The notes below the pieces were generated by a model. The model worked only from the letters and a program-made list of their open reading frames with translations. It did no database searches and was not told where the DNA came from. A program made the position numbers and the translations under genes. Positions 37,471 through 46,441 of a stretch of 64,000 nt of DNA are shown one piece after another (position 1 is the first letter of the stretch; each line of letters starts with the position of its first letter). The DNA is from Hydrogenophaga intermedia (GTDB lineage: Bacteria > Pseudomonadota > Gammaproteobacteria > Burkholderiales > Burkholderiaceae_C), in contig NZ_JAMBNO010000005.1 in NCBI RefSeq assembly GCF_023715105.1, forward strand, positions 124,001 to 188,000. Reading direction: 5' to 3'.

Positions 37471-38613
37471 TCAGCCCTCCTGGGATTCGTTGGCGTCCTG
37501 GGAGCCGCTGCCACGGGCCTTGCGGTTGGCCGCCACAATCTTGCGCAAGGTGCCGAGGATGGCAAGGCTCACCCGTTCCTGGCGCAACACACTGCGCTCG
37601 ATGCGCAGCAGGCGCGCGCTGAGATGCTCCGCCGTCACCTCGTTGAGGTGCTCGCTCATGCTGTCGATGACGCCCGGGTCGATGTCGAGTTCGAGAGGAA
37701 GGACTTCATCCGTCAGCGTGGGCAGTTGCGTGCGCGCAGCCGGCTTGCTGAGACCGTTCCAGCGCCGTTCTTCGGTGTTCTCGATCACCGCGTTGCCGGA
37801 GCCGCTTTCGGCGCTGAACTCGGCCACCACCTCTTGCAGGGCCGCTGCGTCGAGCCGGGTGGTTTCAGAAAGAAAGCCTTGCAGCAACAACCGGTCCATC
37901 AGGAGGTTGATGCGACGCGGAATACCCCCGGATTCGTGGTGCAGCAAGGGGTAGATCGCGGGATCGATGACGGGCTTGTCGGTGGCGCCGGCGCACTTGA
38001 GACGATGCTCGACATAGCCCCGCGTGTCCTCCTCGTCGAGCGGCCCCAGGTGGCAGCGGGCGGTGACGCGCTGGCGCAGTTGCAGCATGCGCGGGCCTTG
38101 AAGGATGTCGCGGAATTCGGGTTGGCCGATCAGGAAGGTCTGCAGCAGGGCCTGATCGCCGAACTGAAAGTTCGAGAGCATGCGCAGTTCTTCCACGGCC
38201 TGCGGCTGCAGGTTCTGCGCCTCGTCGACGATGAGCAGGCAGCGTTTGCCTTGCGAGACCTGTGTGATGAAGAAGGCCTCAAGCGCCATGAGCAGATCGG
38301 CCTTGCCATGGCTCTTGACCGTGACGCCAAACGCGGCACACACCAGCTTGAGCGCGTCTTCGGCTCCCAGCTGCGTGCTGACGAGCTGGGCGGCCACCAC
38401 GGTACCGTTTTCGAGGCTGTCGAGCAGATCGCGCACGATGGTCGTCTTGCCGGCGCCCACCTCGCCCGTGATGACGATGAAACCCTCACCGCGCATGACC
38501 CCGTAGACCAGATAAGAGCGCGCGCGGCGGTGCGGCTTGCCGCTGAAGTAGAACCGCGGATCGGGGTTGAGCTGGAACGGCTTGCTGCTCAGGCCGTAGA
38601 AGGCTTCATACAT
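37471..38613 (-). CDS. XrtA system-associated AAA ATPase (ExeA-like)
   Basis: ExeA-type ATPase of 380 aa. MYEAFYGLSSKPFQLNPDP start, Walker A GEVGAGKTT (50-58), Walker B LLIVDEAQNL (about 124-133), and sensor region LLQTFLIGQPEFR. The C-terminal ~90 residues are charged and lack the peptidoglycan-binding part seen in GspA. Role in XrtA systems is not settled; likely an energy or regulatory partner of export. It resembles the GspA protein at 56241-58013 over the AAA domain. Confidence 0.92.
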   Translation of the reverse strand: MYEAFYGLSSKPFQLNPDPRFYFSGKPHRRARSYLVYGVMRGEGFIVITGEVGAGKTTIVRDLLDSLENGTVVAAQLVSTQLGAEDALKLVCAAFGVTVKSHGKADLLMALEAFFITQVSQGKRCLLIVDEAQNLQPQAVEELRMLSNFQFGDQALLQTFLIGQPEFRDILQGPRMLQLRQRVTARCHLGPLDEEDTRGYVEHRLKCAGATDKPVIDPAIYPLLHHESGGIPRRINLLMDRLLLQGFLSETTRLDAAALQEVVAEFSAESGSGNAVIENTEERRWNGLSKPAARTQLPTLTDEVLPLELDIDPGVIDSMSEHLNEVTAEHLSARLLRIERSVLRQERVSLAILGTLRKIVAANRKARGSGSQDANESQEG

Positions 38614-38616
38614 GGG

Positions 38617-40185
38617 TCAGAACCGGTGCGTGATGGCAGCGGCGATGGAGGTGTCGCGGTAGCGGGACTGACCACCGTCAGAAACGGAACGGCGAAATTG
38701 CAGGGAGGCCGCCGTGCGTTCGGCCAGGCGCGTGGCCAGGCCCACCGTGAAGGCCGTGACGCGGGTGTCAAAGCCCACCAGGTTCGTGGTGGTGCGTTCG
38801 CGAGAGAGGCTGGCGTTCAGCGCGGTCAGTGGCGTGAGGCGGTGGCCAGCGCTCAGGCTCCAGCCTTGCCGGGCGATGTTGCTGAACTGGTCGAAATCAT
38901 CGCCCAGGCCCTGCACCGCACTCAGACGTTCGCTGTTGCTGCGCGAAAACGCCAGCGTGATGACGCTGCGGCGGCCGACGAGCGCCACGGAGGCCTGTTG
39001 GCGCCGATCCAGCGTCGCCGAAGACACCTGGTAGTTGCGGAGCAACTGGCTGTCGGCGGGCAAGCCCAGGCGCTGCAGTTCGGCCTGCACCAGTTGAGCG
39101 CGGCGGATCGGGTCGGGCTCCAGGCTGCTGTAGAGGGAATCCAGCAGGTCGTAGACCGAGCCGAGCGACACCGCTCCCTCGGCGATACCGCTGTTGCTCT
39201 GCCCCCGCGAGTCGGTGTAACGCCAGACGGTGCGTGCGCCGCGGTGTTCCAGCAGTACGTTGTGGCCGGTGCCGAAGTAGCGGTCCTGCACCTCCACGAG
39301 CGCGCGGCTGCGGGTCGAAGGTTGCCAATCCACCGCAATGGCGTTATTGCCGTAAGACTCGGGTTCGAGGGTGATGATGTCGTTGCGCTCGCGCCCGGCG
39401 CTGAGCGTGATGCGCCAGCGGGGATCGGGCACGATGATCAGGCCGGCCTGCACGGAATCGCTGCGCGTGTCGCGCCCGAGGTCGTAGTCCACGTCCTGCG
39501 ACAGGGCGGAAGCTGTCCAGCCGAGCAAATCGCGGCTGCCGATGCTGGACAAGCTGGCGGAGAGCGTTTGCGCCGTGAGATCGGCACGGTCGGCCGCTTC
39601 CGAGTTCGAGCTTTGCAGCGCGTAGCGGAACTCGCTGTCGACCGAGCCCCCCAGCCGGCTGCGCCAGTAGGGCGAAAAACGCAGACTGGTGTTGCTCGAA
39701 CGGTTGGCGTCGCTGAGGCTGCCGCTGGACGGGGCGCCCAGTGCCGAGCGCAGTTCATCGTCGATGCTGCCGGCCAGGTCCACGAACAGGCGCTGGTCCC
39801 AGGCGTTGACGGTCGCCTGCGCATTGAGCCGGTGGCGCAGGTCGTCGTCGGACGTGCCTTGCAGGTAGGTCAACGCGCGCAGGTTGTAGTCGAGGTAGCC
39901 GCGCACACGGGGCGTGTTGGCCACCACGCGCACGCCCGGGCTGATTTCGAGCGTCTGCTCGTCGCGCGTGTTGCCCGAACTCAGCCCGCCGTTGGACGAC
40001 ACCGTGGCACCCGCGCTGATGCTGGGTTCGACCCAGACGCTGGGGGACCGGGCGGCGCCTTCTTCGGCCGCGGGGGCCTGCGCACGCGCAGCCTGCAGCG
40101 CGACGCTGGCCGTCAGCGCACAGCCCACCAACAGCGCCACGGGCCGCACCCGGGGAATGGACACCAGGGGCACGCGGATCTTCAC
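38617..40185 (-). CDS. TIGR03016-type PEP-CTERM system-associated outer-membrane protein
   Basis: Beta-barrel protein of 522 aa with a signal peptide (cleavage near AARAQA). It has many alternating beta strands and ends in Phe (AAITHRF), as outer-membrane barrels do. Probably a secretion or anchoring channel for the polysaccharide. The frame opens at GTG 40203. I choose GTG 40185, since AAGGA stands 7 nt before it and the upstream GTG has no such signal. It follows the tyrosine autokinase by about 24 bp. Confidence 0.88.
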   Translation of the reverse strand: MKIRVPLVSIPRVRPVALLVGCALTASVALQAARAQAPAAEEGAARSPSVWVEPSISAGATVSSNGGLSSGNTRDEQTLEISPGVRVVANTPRVRGYLDYNLRALTYLQGTSDDDLRHRLNAQATVNAWDQRLFVDLAGSIDDELRSALGAPSSGSLSDANRSSNTSLRFSPYWRSRLGGSVDSEFRYALQSSNSEAADRADLTAQTLSASLSSIGSRDLLGWTASALSQDVDYDLGRDTRSDSVQAGLIIVPDPRWRITLSAGRERNDIITLEPESYGNNAIAVDWQPSTRSRALVEVQDRYFGTGHNVLLEHRGARTVWRYTDSRGQSNSGIAEGAVSLGSVYDLLDSLYSSLEPDPIRRAQLVQAELQRLGLPADSQLLRNYQVSSATLDRRQQASVALVGRRSVITLAFSRSNSERLSAVQGLGDDFDQFSNIARQGWSLSAGHRLTPLTALNASLSRERTTTNLVGFDTRVTAFTVGLATRLAERTAASLQFRRSVSDGGQSRYRDTSIAAAITHRF

Positions 40186-40209
40186 GGGGTTGTCCTTGCG
40201 CACCGGGGG

Positions 40210-41148
40210 TCAGGCCGCCGCGGGCTGGGCAGCATCGGTGCCGTAACCGTAGCCATAGCCATATCCGTAGCCGTAAGAGTCTTGCCCGCCCCCGCGCACC
40301 TGGTTGAGCACCAGCAGCTTCACCGGGCATTGCTCGATCGTTGCCAGCGCATGACGCAGATCCGCCTGGAGCGTGCGTTCGGCCTGCACCACCATGACGA
40401 TCTGCCCCATGTGGGTGGCAAGCACGCGCGCTTCGGTGGTGGCCAGCAAGGGCGGCGAATCGAAAATGATGATGCGGTCGGGGTAGCGGCGCCCCATTTC
40501 CTCCACCAGAGCGGTCATGCCGTCGCTGGCCAGCAGTTCGGTGGCGCGCGCGTGGGGCGTACCACTGAGCAGCAGGCTCAGCTTGTCGATGTTCGTGCGC
40601 AGCAGGACGTCCGCCATCGGCAGATCGGGCTTGACGAGCAGGTCCATCAGGCCGGGGCCGGCCGGCAGATCAAGCACCCGCCGCAGGCTCGGCCGCGCGA
40701 CGTCGGCGTCGACCAGCAAGACGTGGAAATCGAGCTCGGTGGCCAGGCTCATGGCCAGGTTGAGCGCCGTGAAGCTTTTGCCCTCGCCGGGCAAGGCGCT
40801 GGTCACCATGATGAGGTTGCCGTTGCGCACGGCCACGGCGCCTTTGCCTGCTGCATTCGCGAGCAGGGGCCGCTTGATGACGCGGAACTGGTCGGCCACC
40901 GTCGAGCGCGGGGCGTTGGGCGTCACGTATCCGGCCGCCATCAGGCGGTCAAGATCGAGATGCACGGCACGCGACACCGGTTGCTGGGCAGCCGGCGCCT
41001 CAGGGCGCACGGGGGCCCCGCTGCTGGCCGCCGCAGGCCCCCGGGACGGCGGCGTCGGCGTTGGTTGCACCGGGGGGGAATTCAGTTCGACACCGGCCTT
41101 GCGGAGCTGCTCCAGGCGCTGTGCGGCTTTTTCAATCAGACTGGACAT
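40210..41148 (-). CDS. XrtA-associated tyrosine autokinase (CpsD/CapB family)
   Basis: BY-kinase of 312 aa that works with the chain-length protein at the inner membrane. Walker A SALPGEGKSFTA (about 117-128), Walker A' LLVDADVARP (about 144-153), and Walker B IIIFDSPPLL. The C-terminus carries six Tyr-Gly repeats after QDS, the expected phosphorylation cluster. Cyclic phosphorylation of this tail controls polymer length in the family. It is separate from, not fused to, the Wzc-like partner. Confidence 0.94.
   Translation of the reverse strand: MSSLIEKAAQRLEQLRKAGVELNSPPVQPTPTPPSRGPAAASSGAPVRPEAPAAQQPVSRAVHLDLDRLMAAGYVTPNAPRSTVADQFRVIKRPLLANAAGKGAVAVRNGNLIMVTSALPGEGKSFTALNLAMSLATELDFHVLLVDADVARPSLRRVLDLPAGPGLMDLLVKPDLPMADVLLRTNIDKLSLLLSGTPHARATELLASDGMTALVEEMGRRYPDRIIIFDSPPLLATTEARVLATHMGQIVMVVQAERTLQADLRHALATIEQCPVKLLVLNQVRGGGQDSYGYGYGYGYGYGTDAAQPAAA
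40241..40276 (-). repeat. Short repeat encoding the (Tyr-Gly)6 tail
   Basis: Six consecutive TAY-GGN codon pairs on the minus strand encode YGYGYGYGYGYG at the end of the autokinase. The 6-bp units (TACGGC/TATGGC and variants) have diverged at third positions. Unit number may still vary by slippage. Confidence 0.85.
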
Positions 41149-41172
41149 GTCGGCCTCATGGTCTCGTCGGCT

Positions 41173-42732
41173 TCACAGTCCGAGCGTTGGCTGGTAGGTG
41201 AGCAGCACCATGCCCGCCGCGAACAGCACCAGCAGCGCCACCAGCGCGAGCAGGAAGCGACGCAGGCTGCGCCGTTCACGCTGACGCACGGTCTCGCTGC
41301 GCACCAGGCCCACGACCCCCAGCAAGGGCAGATCAACCGCATGGCGTAGCGACGAGCCGTCGAAGAACACCGGGCGCACCTGGCTCATGAGAAAGGCCAC
41401 GCCACCCCCGGCACCGAGCGCGAGCAGCAAGGCCACCGGCAGCAAGAGCACGCGGTTGGGCGCGACCGGCTTGTCGTTGGCGCGCGGCGGGTCGATGACA
41501 CGAAAATCGGCCAGACGCGAGGTGGAGCCCAGCTCGCCACTGATCGTGATGGACTCGCGACGTGCCACCAGGTCTTCGTAGTTCTTGCGGTGGACCTCGT
41601 AGTCGCGGTTGAGCTGGGCCTGCTCGGCCTCGATCTGAGGCGCGGCCGTCATGAGTTGGCGGGCGCGGGCGACCCGGGCCTCGTACTCCGCCACGCGCGA
41701 ACGCAGCGAAGCGGCCTGCACCTCGGCGGCGGACTGAATGCGCGAGAGTTCGACCAGCGCGGGATTGCCTTCGATCACTGGTCGGCCGGGATTGGCCGCC
41801 GCAGCGCGCTGCAACTCGGCGATCTCGCGCTTCTTCTGAGCCTCCAGCTCACCGATGAGCTTGCGCGTGTTGATGACGTCCGGGTGTTGCTCGGTGTAGC
41901 GTTGCAGCAAGGCGTCGAGGTTGCGCTTGAGGGCGTCCAGGCGCGCGTCGAGTTCGGGTGTGGCAAAACCCACCGGGCCGGACGAGCCCGCCTGCATGGA
42001 AGAACGCGCCGCCTCAAGCTGACGCCGGGCCGCTTCGCGAGCGCTTTCGGCCTCGCGCAATTCCAGGCGGGCCTGGCTGAGCGTGTTGTTGAGCTCGCCC
42101 AGGCGCGTGGCCATGTCGCCCCCGCCCTGGGACTGCAGCTCAAGGTTGCGCAGGCGGAAATCCTTCAGCCGCGTTTCGGCCTCGGTGAGCTTGGCCTCGT
42201 AGTTCTTGATCTGCTCTTCGATGAAGCGGCGGGCGGATTCGGAGTCCGTGCGACTGTCACCGAGGCTGCTCTCGACAAAGATGGTCATGAGCGCCTGCAC
42301 CACCCGCAGCGCCTGATCGGGGCTGTCGCCGCGGTAAGAGAGCGTGTACAGGTTGTCGCGACCGGTAGAGCGGATGGCCAGTGCCTGGGTGACGTTGACG
42401 ATCAGGCGCTCGCGCTCTGCCTTGTCGCGGGTGCCCAGGTCGAGATCGGCCATGCGCACCAGCCGCTCCACGGTCGGCCGGCTGATGAGGGTGCGGCTGA
42501 GCATGGCCACCTGCTGGTCCACGTTGGGCTGCACGGCAAGGCCCGACATGAGCGGTCGCAGGATGCTTTGCGTGTCGACGTAAACGCGCGCGGATGCCTC
42601 GTAGTGGTTGGGCATCAGCATCACCCCGACGGCGCCTGCAATGGCCACCAGCCACGCCACGAACACGCCGAGGCGGCGGTACTTCCACATGCCCCGCAGG
42701 GTCGTGGTGATCTGGTTGATGAGTTCTTGCAT
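41173..42732 (-). CDS. XrtA system polysaccharide chain-length determinant (Wzz/GumC-like)
   Basis: Inner-membrane PCP protein of 519 aa. First membrane segment at about 20-40 (LGVFVAWLVAIAGAVGVMLM) ahead of MPNHYEASARVYVDT. Long periplasmic coiled coil (about 180-400), then second membrane segment near RVLLLPVALLLALGAGGG and a third hydrophobic stretch near the end. It sets chain length with the autokinase encoded 24 bp downstream. ATG 42732 immediately follows the stop of a possible 32-aa ORF. Confidence 0.93.
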   Translation of the reverse strand: MQELINQITTTLRGMWKYRRLGVFVAWLVAIAGAVGVMLMPNHYEASARVYVDTQSILRPLMSGLAVQPNVDQQVAMLSRTLISRPTVERLVRMADLDLGTRDKAERERLIVNVTQALAIRSTGRDNLYTLSYRGDSPDQALRVVQALMTIFVESSLGDSRTDSESARRFIEEQIKNYEAKLTEAETRLKDFRLRNLELQSQGGGDMATRLGELNNTLSQARLELREAESAREAARRQLEAARSSMQAGSSGPVGFATPELDARLDALKRNLDALLQRYTEQHPDVINTRKLIGELEAQKKREIAELQRAAAANPGRPVIEGNPALVELSRIQSAAEVQAASLRSRVAEYEARVARARQLMTAAPQIEAEQAQLNRDYEVHRKNYEDLVARRESITISGELGSTSRLADFRVIDPPRANDKPVAPNRVLLLPVALLLALGAGGGVAFLMSQVRPVFFDGSSLRHAVDLPLLGVVGLVRSETVRQRERRSLRRFLLALVALLVLFAAGMVLLTYQPTLGL

Positions 42733-42831
42733 TCAGGCGCGGGTGAAAGGCTGCGGCCAGCGGCGGCTGTAGACCGTGCGGGCCGGCTCGGGCTGCACGG
42801 CAAGCCAGCGCGGCAAGGCCGCGATGGGCAT
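42733..42831 (-). CDS. Small ORF, 32 aa, between epsA and the chain-length gene (hypothetical)
   Basis: ATG 42831 shares one base with the epsA stop (TGATG), and its TGA directly abuts the ATG of the chain-length gene. The frame exactly fills the 97-bp gap. The peptide MPIAALPRWLAVQPEPARTV continues with an Arg/Trp-rich tail and ends TRA. It has no recognised family. It could be a real small basic protein, or a leader that carries ribosomes from epsA to the next gene. It has no separate ribosome binding site. Confidence 0.45.
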   Translation of the reverse strand: MPIAALPRWLAVQPEPARTVYSRRWPQPFTRA

Positions 42832-43466
42832 CAGAACCAACCCTGGGGAATGATCAGGATGTCGCCCGGCAGCATGTCGACGTTGGCCGAGATGTCGCCG
42901 CGGTTGACGAGGTCGTCCAGGCGAACGCCGTAGTGCTTGTTGCCCTCGGCAGCGCGCACCAGGGTGGCCTTGTTGCCGTCGGCAAAGTCGGTCAGGCCGC
43001 CCACGGCAATCATCACGTCCAGCACGGTCATGTTCTGCTTGTAGGGCAGGAACTGCGGCCGGGCCGCAGCGCCGACCACGCGGATCTGCTCGCTGTAGGG
43101 GCCGACGAAGCTCGTGACGACCACCGTGACCACCGGATCACGCACGTACTTGCCCAGCAGCTTTTCGACGTCGCGGGCGATCTGCTGCGAGGTCTTGCCC
43201 TGCGCGACCAGCTCGTCCACCAGCGGTGCGGACAGCTTGCCGTCGGGTCGCACCGGCACCACGGAAGACAACTCGGGGTTGCGCCAGACGGTGATCTGCA
43301 GCGTATCGCCAGGGCCCACGCGGTACTCGTAATCCGATTTCGCCGCACTGGCGGGTGCTGGCGGCAGCGAAGCGGTGCTGGCGCAACCCGCCAACCCCAG
43401 CACCAGAGCACCCAGGCCCAGGACCGCTGCCAACGGACGGATGAATGCGGACGTATGTGTTTGCAT
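42831..43466 (-). CDS. epsA: XrtA system exopolysaccharide export lipoprotein (Wza-like)
   Basis: Outer-membrane polysaccharide export lipoprotein of 211 aa, first gene of the core operon. The signal peptide ends in lipobox LAGC (Cys28). The Poly_export domain starts YRVGPGDTLQITVWRNPELS (split by a single turn), and the SLBB-like part is QFLPYKQNMTVLDVMIAVGG. Start: ATG 43466, five codons inside a longer frame, gives the compact signal peptide and follows GGGGGTGACGAGC. Upstream are two adjacent dyads at 43494-43523. Confidence 0.92.
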   Translation of the reverse strand: MQTHTSAFIRPLAAVLGLGALVLGLAGCASTASLPPAPASAAKSDYEYRVGPGDTLQITVWRNPELSSVVPVRPDGKLSAPLVDELVAQGKTSQQIARDVEKLLGKYVRDPVVTVVVTSFVGPYSEQIRVVGAAARPQFLPYKQNMTVLDVMIAVGGLTDFADGNKATLVRAAEGNKHYGVRLDDLVNRGDISANVDMLPGDILIIPQGWF

Positions 43467-43493
43467 GCTCGTCACCCCCAACCAGAGGCCAAA

Positions 43494-43526
43494 TGTTAAT
43501 AAAAGTTAACAGTCAAAATGACTATA
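43494..43526. promoter_or_regulatory. Two adjacent perfect dyads and a TATAGT box upstream of the core EPS operon
   Basis: TGTTAA-TAAAAG-TTAACA (43494-43511) is a perfect 6-6-6 inverted repeat. AGTCA-AAA-TGACT (43511-43523) is a second one, sharing a base with it. On the minus strand TATAGT (43521-43526 reversed) could be the -10 box of epsA. If so, the dyads lie in the first transcribed bases. They sit 28-57 bp before the epsA ATG in an AT-rich patch of a GC-rich region, consistent with an operator. Confidence 0.5.
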
Positions 43527-43699
43527 CCCCAAGGCGTAGACCTCCACCACCGCGGATGGGGCAATGACGTCGCTCATCGGTGGGAGGGTCATGCAGTAGT
43601 TCACACCCGGGCCAGCGCCATGGCGCCACCAGCCGGGCCAGACGACTGGCAGCAGCCGCATAGAATTCCGGATTGCCCTCCCACCAACACCTCCATCCC

Positions 43700-44896
43700 A
43701 TGTCTCTTTTCTCCACCGTCGAAATGGCCCCGCGCGACCCGATCCTGGGTCTGAACGAGCAGTTTGCTGCCGACACCAACCCCAGCAAGGTCAACCTGGG
43801 CGTGGGTGTGTATTTCGACGAGAACGGCAAGCTGCCGCTCCTGCAGTGCGTGCAGGCGGCCGAGAAGGCGATGATGGACAAGCCCGCAGCGCGCGGCTAC
43901 CTGCCCATCGACGGCATCGCGGCCTATGACAGCGCCGTCAAGGGCCTGGTGTTCGGCGCCGACAGCGAGCCGGTGAAGAGCGGCCGCGTGGCCACCGTGC
44001 AGGCCCTGGGCGGCACCGGCGGCTTGAAGATTGGTGCCGATTTCCTCAAACGCCTGAACCCCGGCGCCAAGGTGCTGATCAGCGACCCGAGCTGGGAGAA
44101 CCACCGCGCCCTGTTCACCAATGCGGGCTTCCAGGTCGACACCTACGCCTACTACGACGCGGCAAAACGCGGCGTGAACTTCGACGGCATGCTGGCCAGC
44201 CTGCGGGCGGCGGCGCCGGGCACCGTCGTCGTGCTGCACGCCTGCTGCCACAACCCCACCGGCTACGACATCACCCCCGCCCAATGGGACCAGGTGATCG
44301 CCGTGGTGAAGGAACGCGGCCTGACCGCCTTCCTCGACATGGCCTACCAGGGCTTCGGCCATGGCATCGCCGAGGACGGCGCTGTCATCGCCAAGTTCGT
44401 GGCCGCCGGCCTGCTGTTCCTGGTTTCCACCTCGTTCTCCAAGAGTTTCAGCCTGTATGGCGAGCGCGTGGGCGCGCTGTCGGTGCTGTGCGCCGACAAG
44501 GCCGAAGCCGAGCGGGTGCTCTCGCAGCTCAAGATCGTCATCCGCACCAACTACTCCAACCCGCCCACGCACGGCGGCGCGGTGGTTGCGGCGGTGCTCA
44601 ACAACCCCGAGTTGCGCGCGCTGTGGGAGAAAGAACTTGGTGAGATGCGCGTGCGCATCAAGGCCATGCGCCAGCAACTCGTTGACGGCCTCAAGGCCGC
44701 CGGCGTCAAGCAGGACATGGGCTTCATCACCGAGCAGATCGGCATGTTCAGCTACTCCGGCCTCACCAAGGAACAGATGGTGCGCCTGCGCAGCGAGTTT
44801 GGCGTCTACGGCACCGACACCGGCCGCATGTGCGTGGCCGCGCTCAACGGCAAGAACATCGGCCACGTCTGCAAGGCCATTGCCGCCGTGCTGTAA
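43700..44896 (+). CDS. Aromatic/aspartate amino acid aminotransferase (class I)
   Basis: PLP-dependent transaminase of 398 aa, of the AspC/TyrB group. ACCHNPTGYD (181-190) holds the conserved NPTG. The PLP lysine is Lys248 in SFSKSF, and SLYGERVGAL follows. R in GRMCVAALN binds the substrate carboxylate. It interconverts aromatic or dicarboxylic amino acids with their keto acids. Start: ATG 43700 (MSLFSTVEM); the nine codons upstream belong to the leader. Divergent from epsA. Confidence 0.93.
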   Translation: MSLFSTVEMAPRDPILGLNEQFAADTNPSKVNLGVGVYFDENGKLPLLQCVQAAEKAMMDKPAARGYLPIDGIAAYDSAVKGLVFGADSEPVKSGRVATVQALGGTGGLKIGADFLKRLNPGAKVLISDPSWENHRALFTNAGFQVDTYAYYDAAKRGVNFDGMLASLRAAAPGTVVVLHACCHNPTGYDITPAQWDQVIAVVKERGLTAFLDMAYQGFGHGIAEDGAVIAKFVAAGLLFLVSTSFSKSFSLYGERVGALSVLCADKAEAERVLSQLKIVIRTNYSNPPTHGGAVVAAVLNNPELRALWEKELGEMRVRIKAMRQQLVDGLKAAGVKQDMGFITEQIGMFSYSGLTKEQMVRLRSEFGVYGTDTGRMCVAALNGKNIGHVCKAIAAVL

Positions 44897-44959
44897 GCCG
44901 CGAACCGCGCGCACGGGGCGGCCCGCGCCGCTCCCATTCCCCCACATCAGGAGACACGC

Positions 44960-45481
44960 TTGAGCCAGGCCCTCATCGTCATCGACGTGCAGAACGACTA
45001 CTTCGCAGGTGGCGCTTTTCCCCTGTGGAATGCGGATGCCGCGCTGGACGCCACCGAGAAAGCCATCCGCGCGGCCTCGGCCAAGGGGATGGCGGTGGTT
45101 CTGGTGCAGCACGTGGCCAAGGCGCCTCCCGGCGCCGCGCCCTTCTTCAATGCCGACACCGAGGGCGTGAAGATCCACCCCCGGGTGCTGGCCGCTGCGC
45201 CGCAGGCACCCATCGTCGTCAAACACTACCCCGACGCCTTCGAGGACACCACGCTGCACGAACTGCTGCAGGCCCGCAGCGTCGACGAACTGCTGGTCTG
45301 CGGCATGATGACCCAGCATTGCGTCACCTACACCTCGCTGTCGCCCCGCGCCGGCAGCTACCGCAAGCTCACGGTGCTGCGCGACGCAGTCACCACGCTG
45401 AGCGAAACCGTCAACAAGCTGGCACTGGGTGGCCTGGGGCGCCGGGTGGGCATGGCCACGGTGGACGAAGCCCTGGCCTGA
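44960..45481 (+). CDS. Cysteine hydrolase, isochorismatase-like family
   Basis: Isochorismatase-fold hydrolase of 173 aa. The catalytic triad is Asp9 (VIDVQND), Lys88 (VVKHYPDAF) and Cys121 (MTQHCVTYTS). Related proteins split amides such as nicotinamide or ureidoacrylate; the substrate here is open. The start is TTG 44960, justified by AGGAGA 6 nt upstream. It ends 24 bp from the convergent dioxygenase gene. Confidence 0.9.
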   Translation: MSQALIVIDVQNDYFAGGAFPLWNADAALDATEKAIRAASAKGMAVVLVQHVAKAPPGAAPFFNADTEGVKIHPRVLAAAPQAPIVVKHYPDAFEDTTLHELLQARSVDELLVCGMMTQHCVTYTSLSPRAGSYRKLTVLRDAVTTLSETVNKLALGGLGRRVGMATVDEALA

Positions 45482-45505
45482 GCCGCGACGTCGCCGCGCG
45501 CAGCC

Positions 45506-46315
45506 TTACCCCCACACCACCGACCGCATCGAGATCGATGCGGCCTGGAACCCCTCGTTGAAGAAGCGCACTGGCTCCGCCGTATCTGCTGCCCCGGCGG
45601 CGTAGAGCAGCGGCAGATAGTGCTCCCAGCTCGGGTGAGACAGCGTGGCCGCGTCACCCACCGAGCGGTAGTCGACCAGCGCATCGGTGTCCCCGCGGCC
45701 GATGGCCTGCGCGATGTGGGTGTCGAATGCCACAGCCCAGTCGTAGGCCTGGTCATCGGCCGCCTGGCGCTGCATGGTCCGCAGGTTGTGCACGATGTTG
45801 CCGCTGGCCACGATCAACACGCCTTGCGAACGCCAGGCGCGCAGCTGGCGCCCGATGGCCAGGTGCTCACTGAGCGGGCGCCCATAGTCCATGCCGAGTT
45901 GCAGCACCGGGATGTCGGCCTCGGGAAACATCGGCTTGAGCACCGACCAGCTGCCATGGTCCAGACCCCATTCGCCCTCGTCGAGCCCGAGCGCACTGCC
46001 GTCGGGCTGGCGCACCGCAGCCGCCATCTCGCGTGCCAGGTCGGGTGCCCCGGACGCCGGGTATTGCTGGTCGAACAAGGCCTGGGGAAAGCCACCGAAA
46101 TCGTGGATGGTGCGCGGCTGCGCCATGGCGGTGAGCCACCAGCCCCGCGTGAGCCAGTGGGCCGACACGCACAGGATGGCGCGGATGGGCTGGCCCCTGG
46201 TGCGCAGTTCGGCGCCCAGTTGCTGCCAGCTGCGGCGCCAGCGGTTGTCCTCGATGGCGTTCATGGGGCTGCCGTGGCCGACAAAGAGCACAGGCAGGCG
46301 ATCGGTGGTGTTCAT
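45506..46315 (-). CDS. DODA-type extradiol aromatic ring-opening dioxygenase (YgiD-like)
   Basis: Class III extradiol dioxygenase family, 269 aa. The metal ligands are visible as His14 (GHGSPMNAI) and His53 (CVSAHW); a further His lies in [19 protein letters not shown] is the conserved family motif. It opens catechol-type rings such as 4,5-DOPA, using a divalent metal. Start: ATG 46315; the frame upstream runs antisense to the PHA depolymerase and is not used. GGAGGAAAA lies 10-15 nt before. Confidence 0.92.
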   Translation of the reverse strand: MNTTDRLPVLFVGHGSPMNAIEDNRWRRSWQQLGAELRTRGQPIRAILCVSAHWLTRGWWLTAMAQPRTIHDFGGFPQALFDQQYPASGAPDLAREMAAAVRQPDGSALGLDEGEWGLDHGSWSVLKPMFPEADIPVLQLGMDYGRPLSEHLAIGRQLRAWRSQGVLIVASGNIVHNLRTMQRQAADDQAYDWAVAFDTHIAQAIGRGDTDALVDYRSVGDAATLSHPSWEHYLPLLYAAGAADTAEPVRFFNEGFQAASISMRSVVWG

Positions 46316-46441
46316 GGACGGGATTTTCCTCCGCCGAGGTTCACAAAGGCGACAGATGCGGGCGATTCCTGCGTGTTCTTCCCCACTCGCGAACCGGCCC
46401 TTCCTGCTACATTGCACTGCAACATGATGGAAGCCTGACCC

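Noticed and set aside
36955-41349. Open frame of 1464 codons on the plus strand
   Set aside because: It lies antisense to five well-supported genes (the 36601-37467 deacetylase, ATPase, outer-membrane protein, autokinase and chain-length determinant) and has the composition of a mirror frame of GC-rich codons.
43620-43650. GC-N10-CC pattern on the minus strand upstream of epsA, as for a sigma-54 promoter
   Set aside because: Only the two dinucleotides fit; the surrounding bases do not match TGGCACG-N4-TTGCW, and a GC-rich palindrome explains the match.
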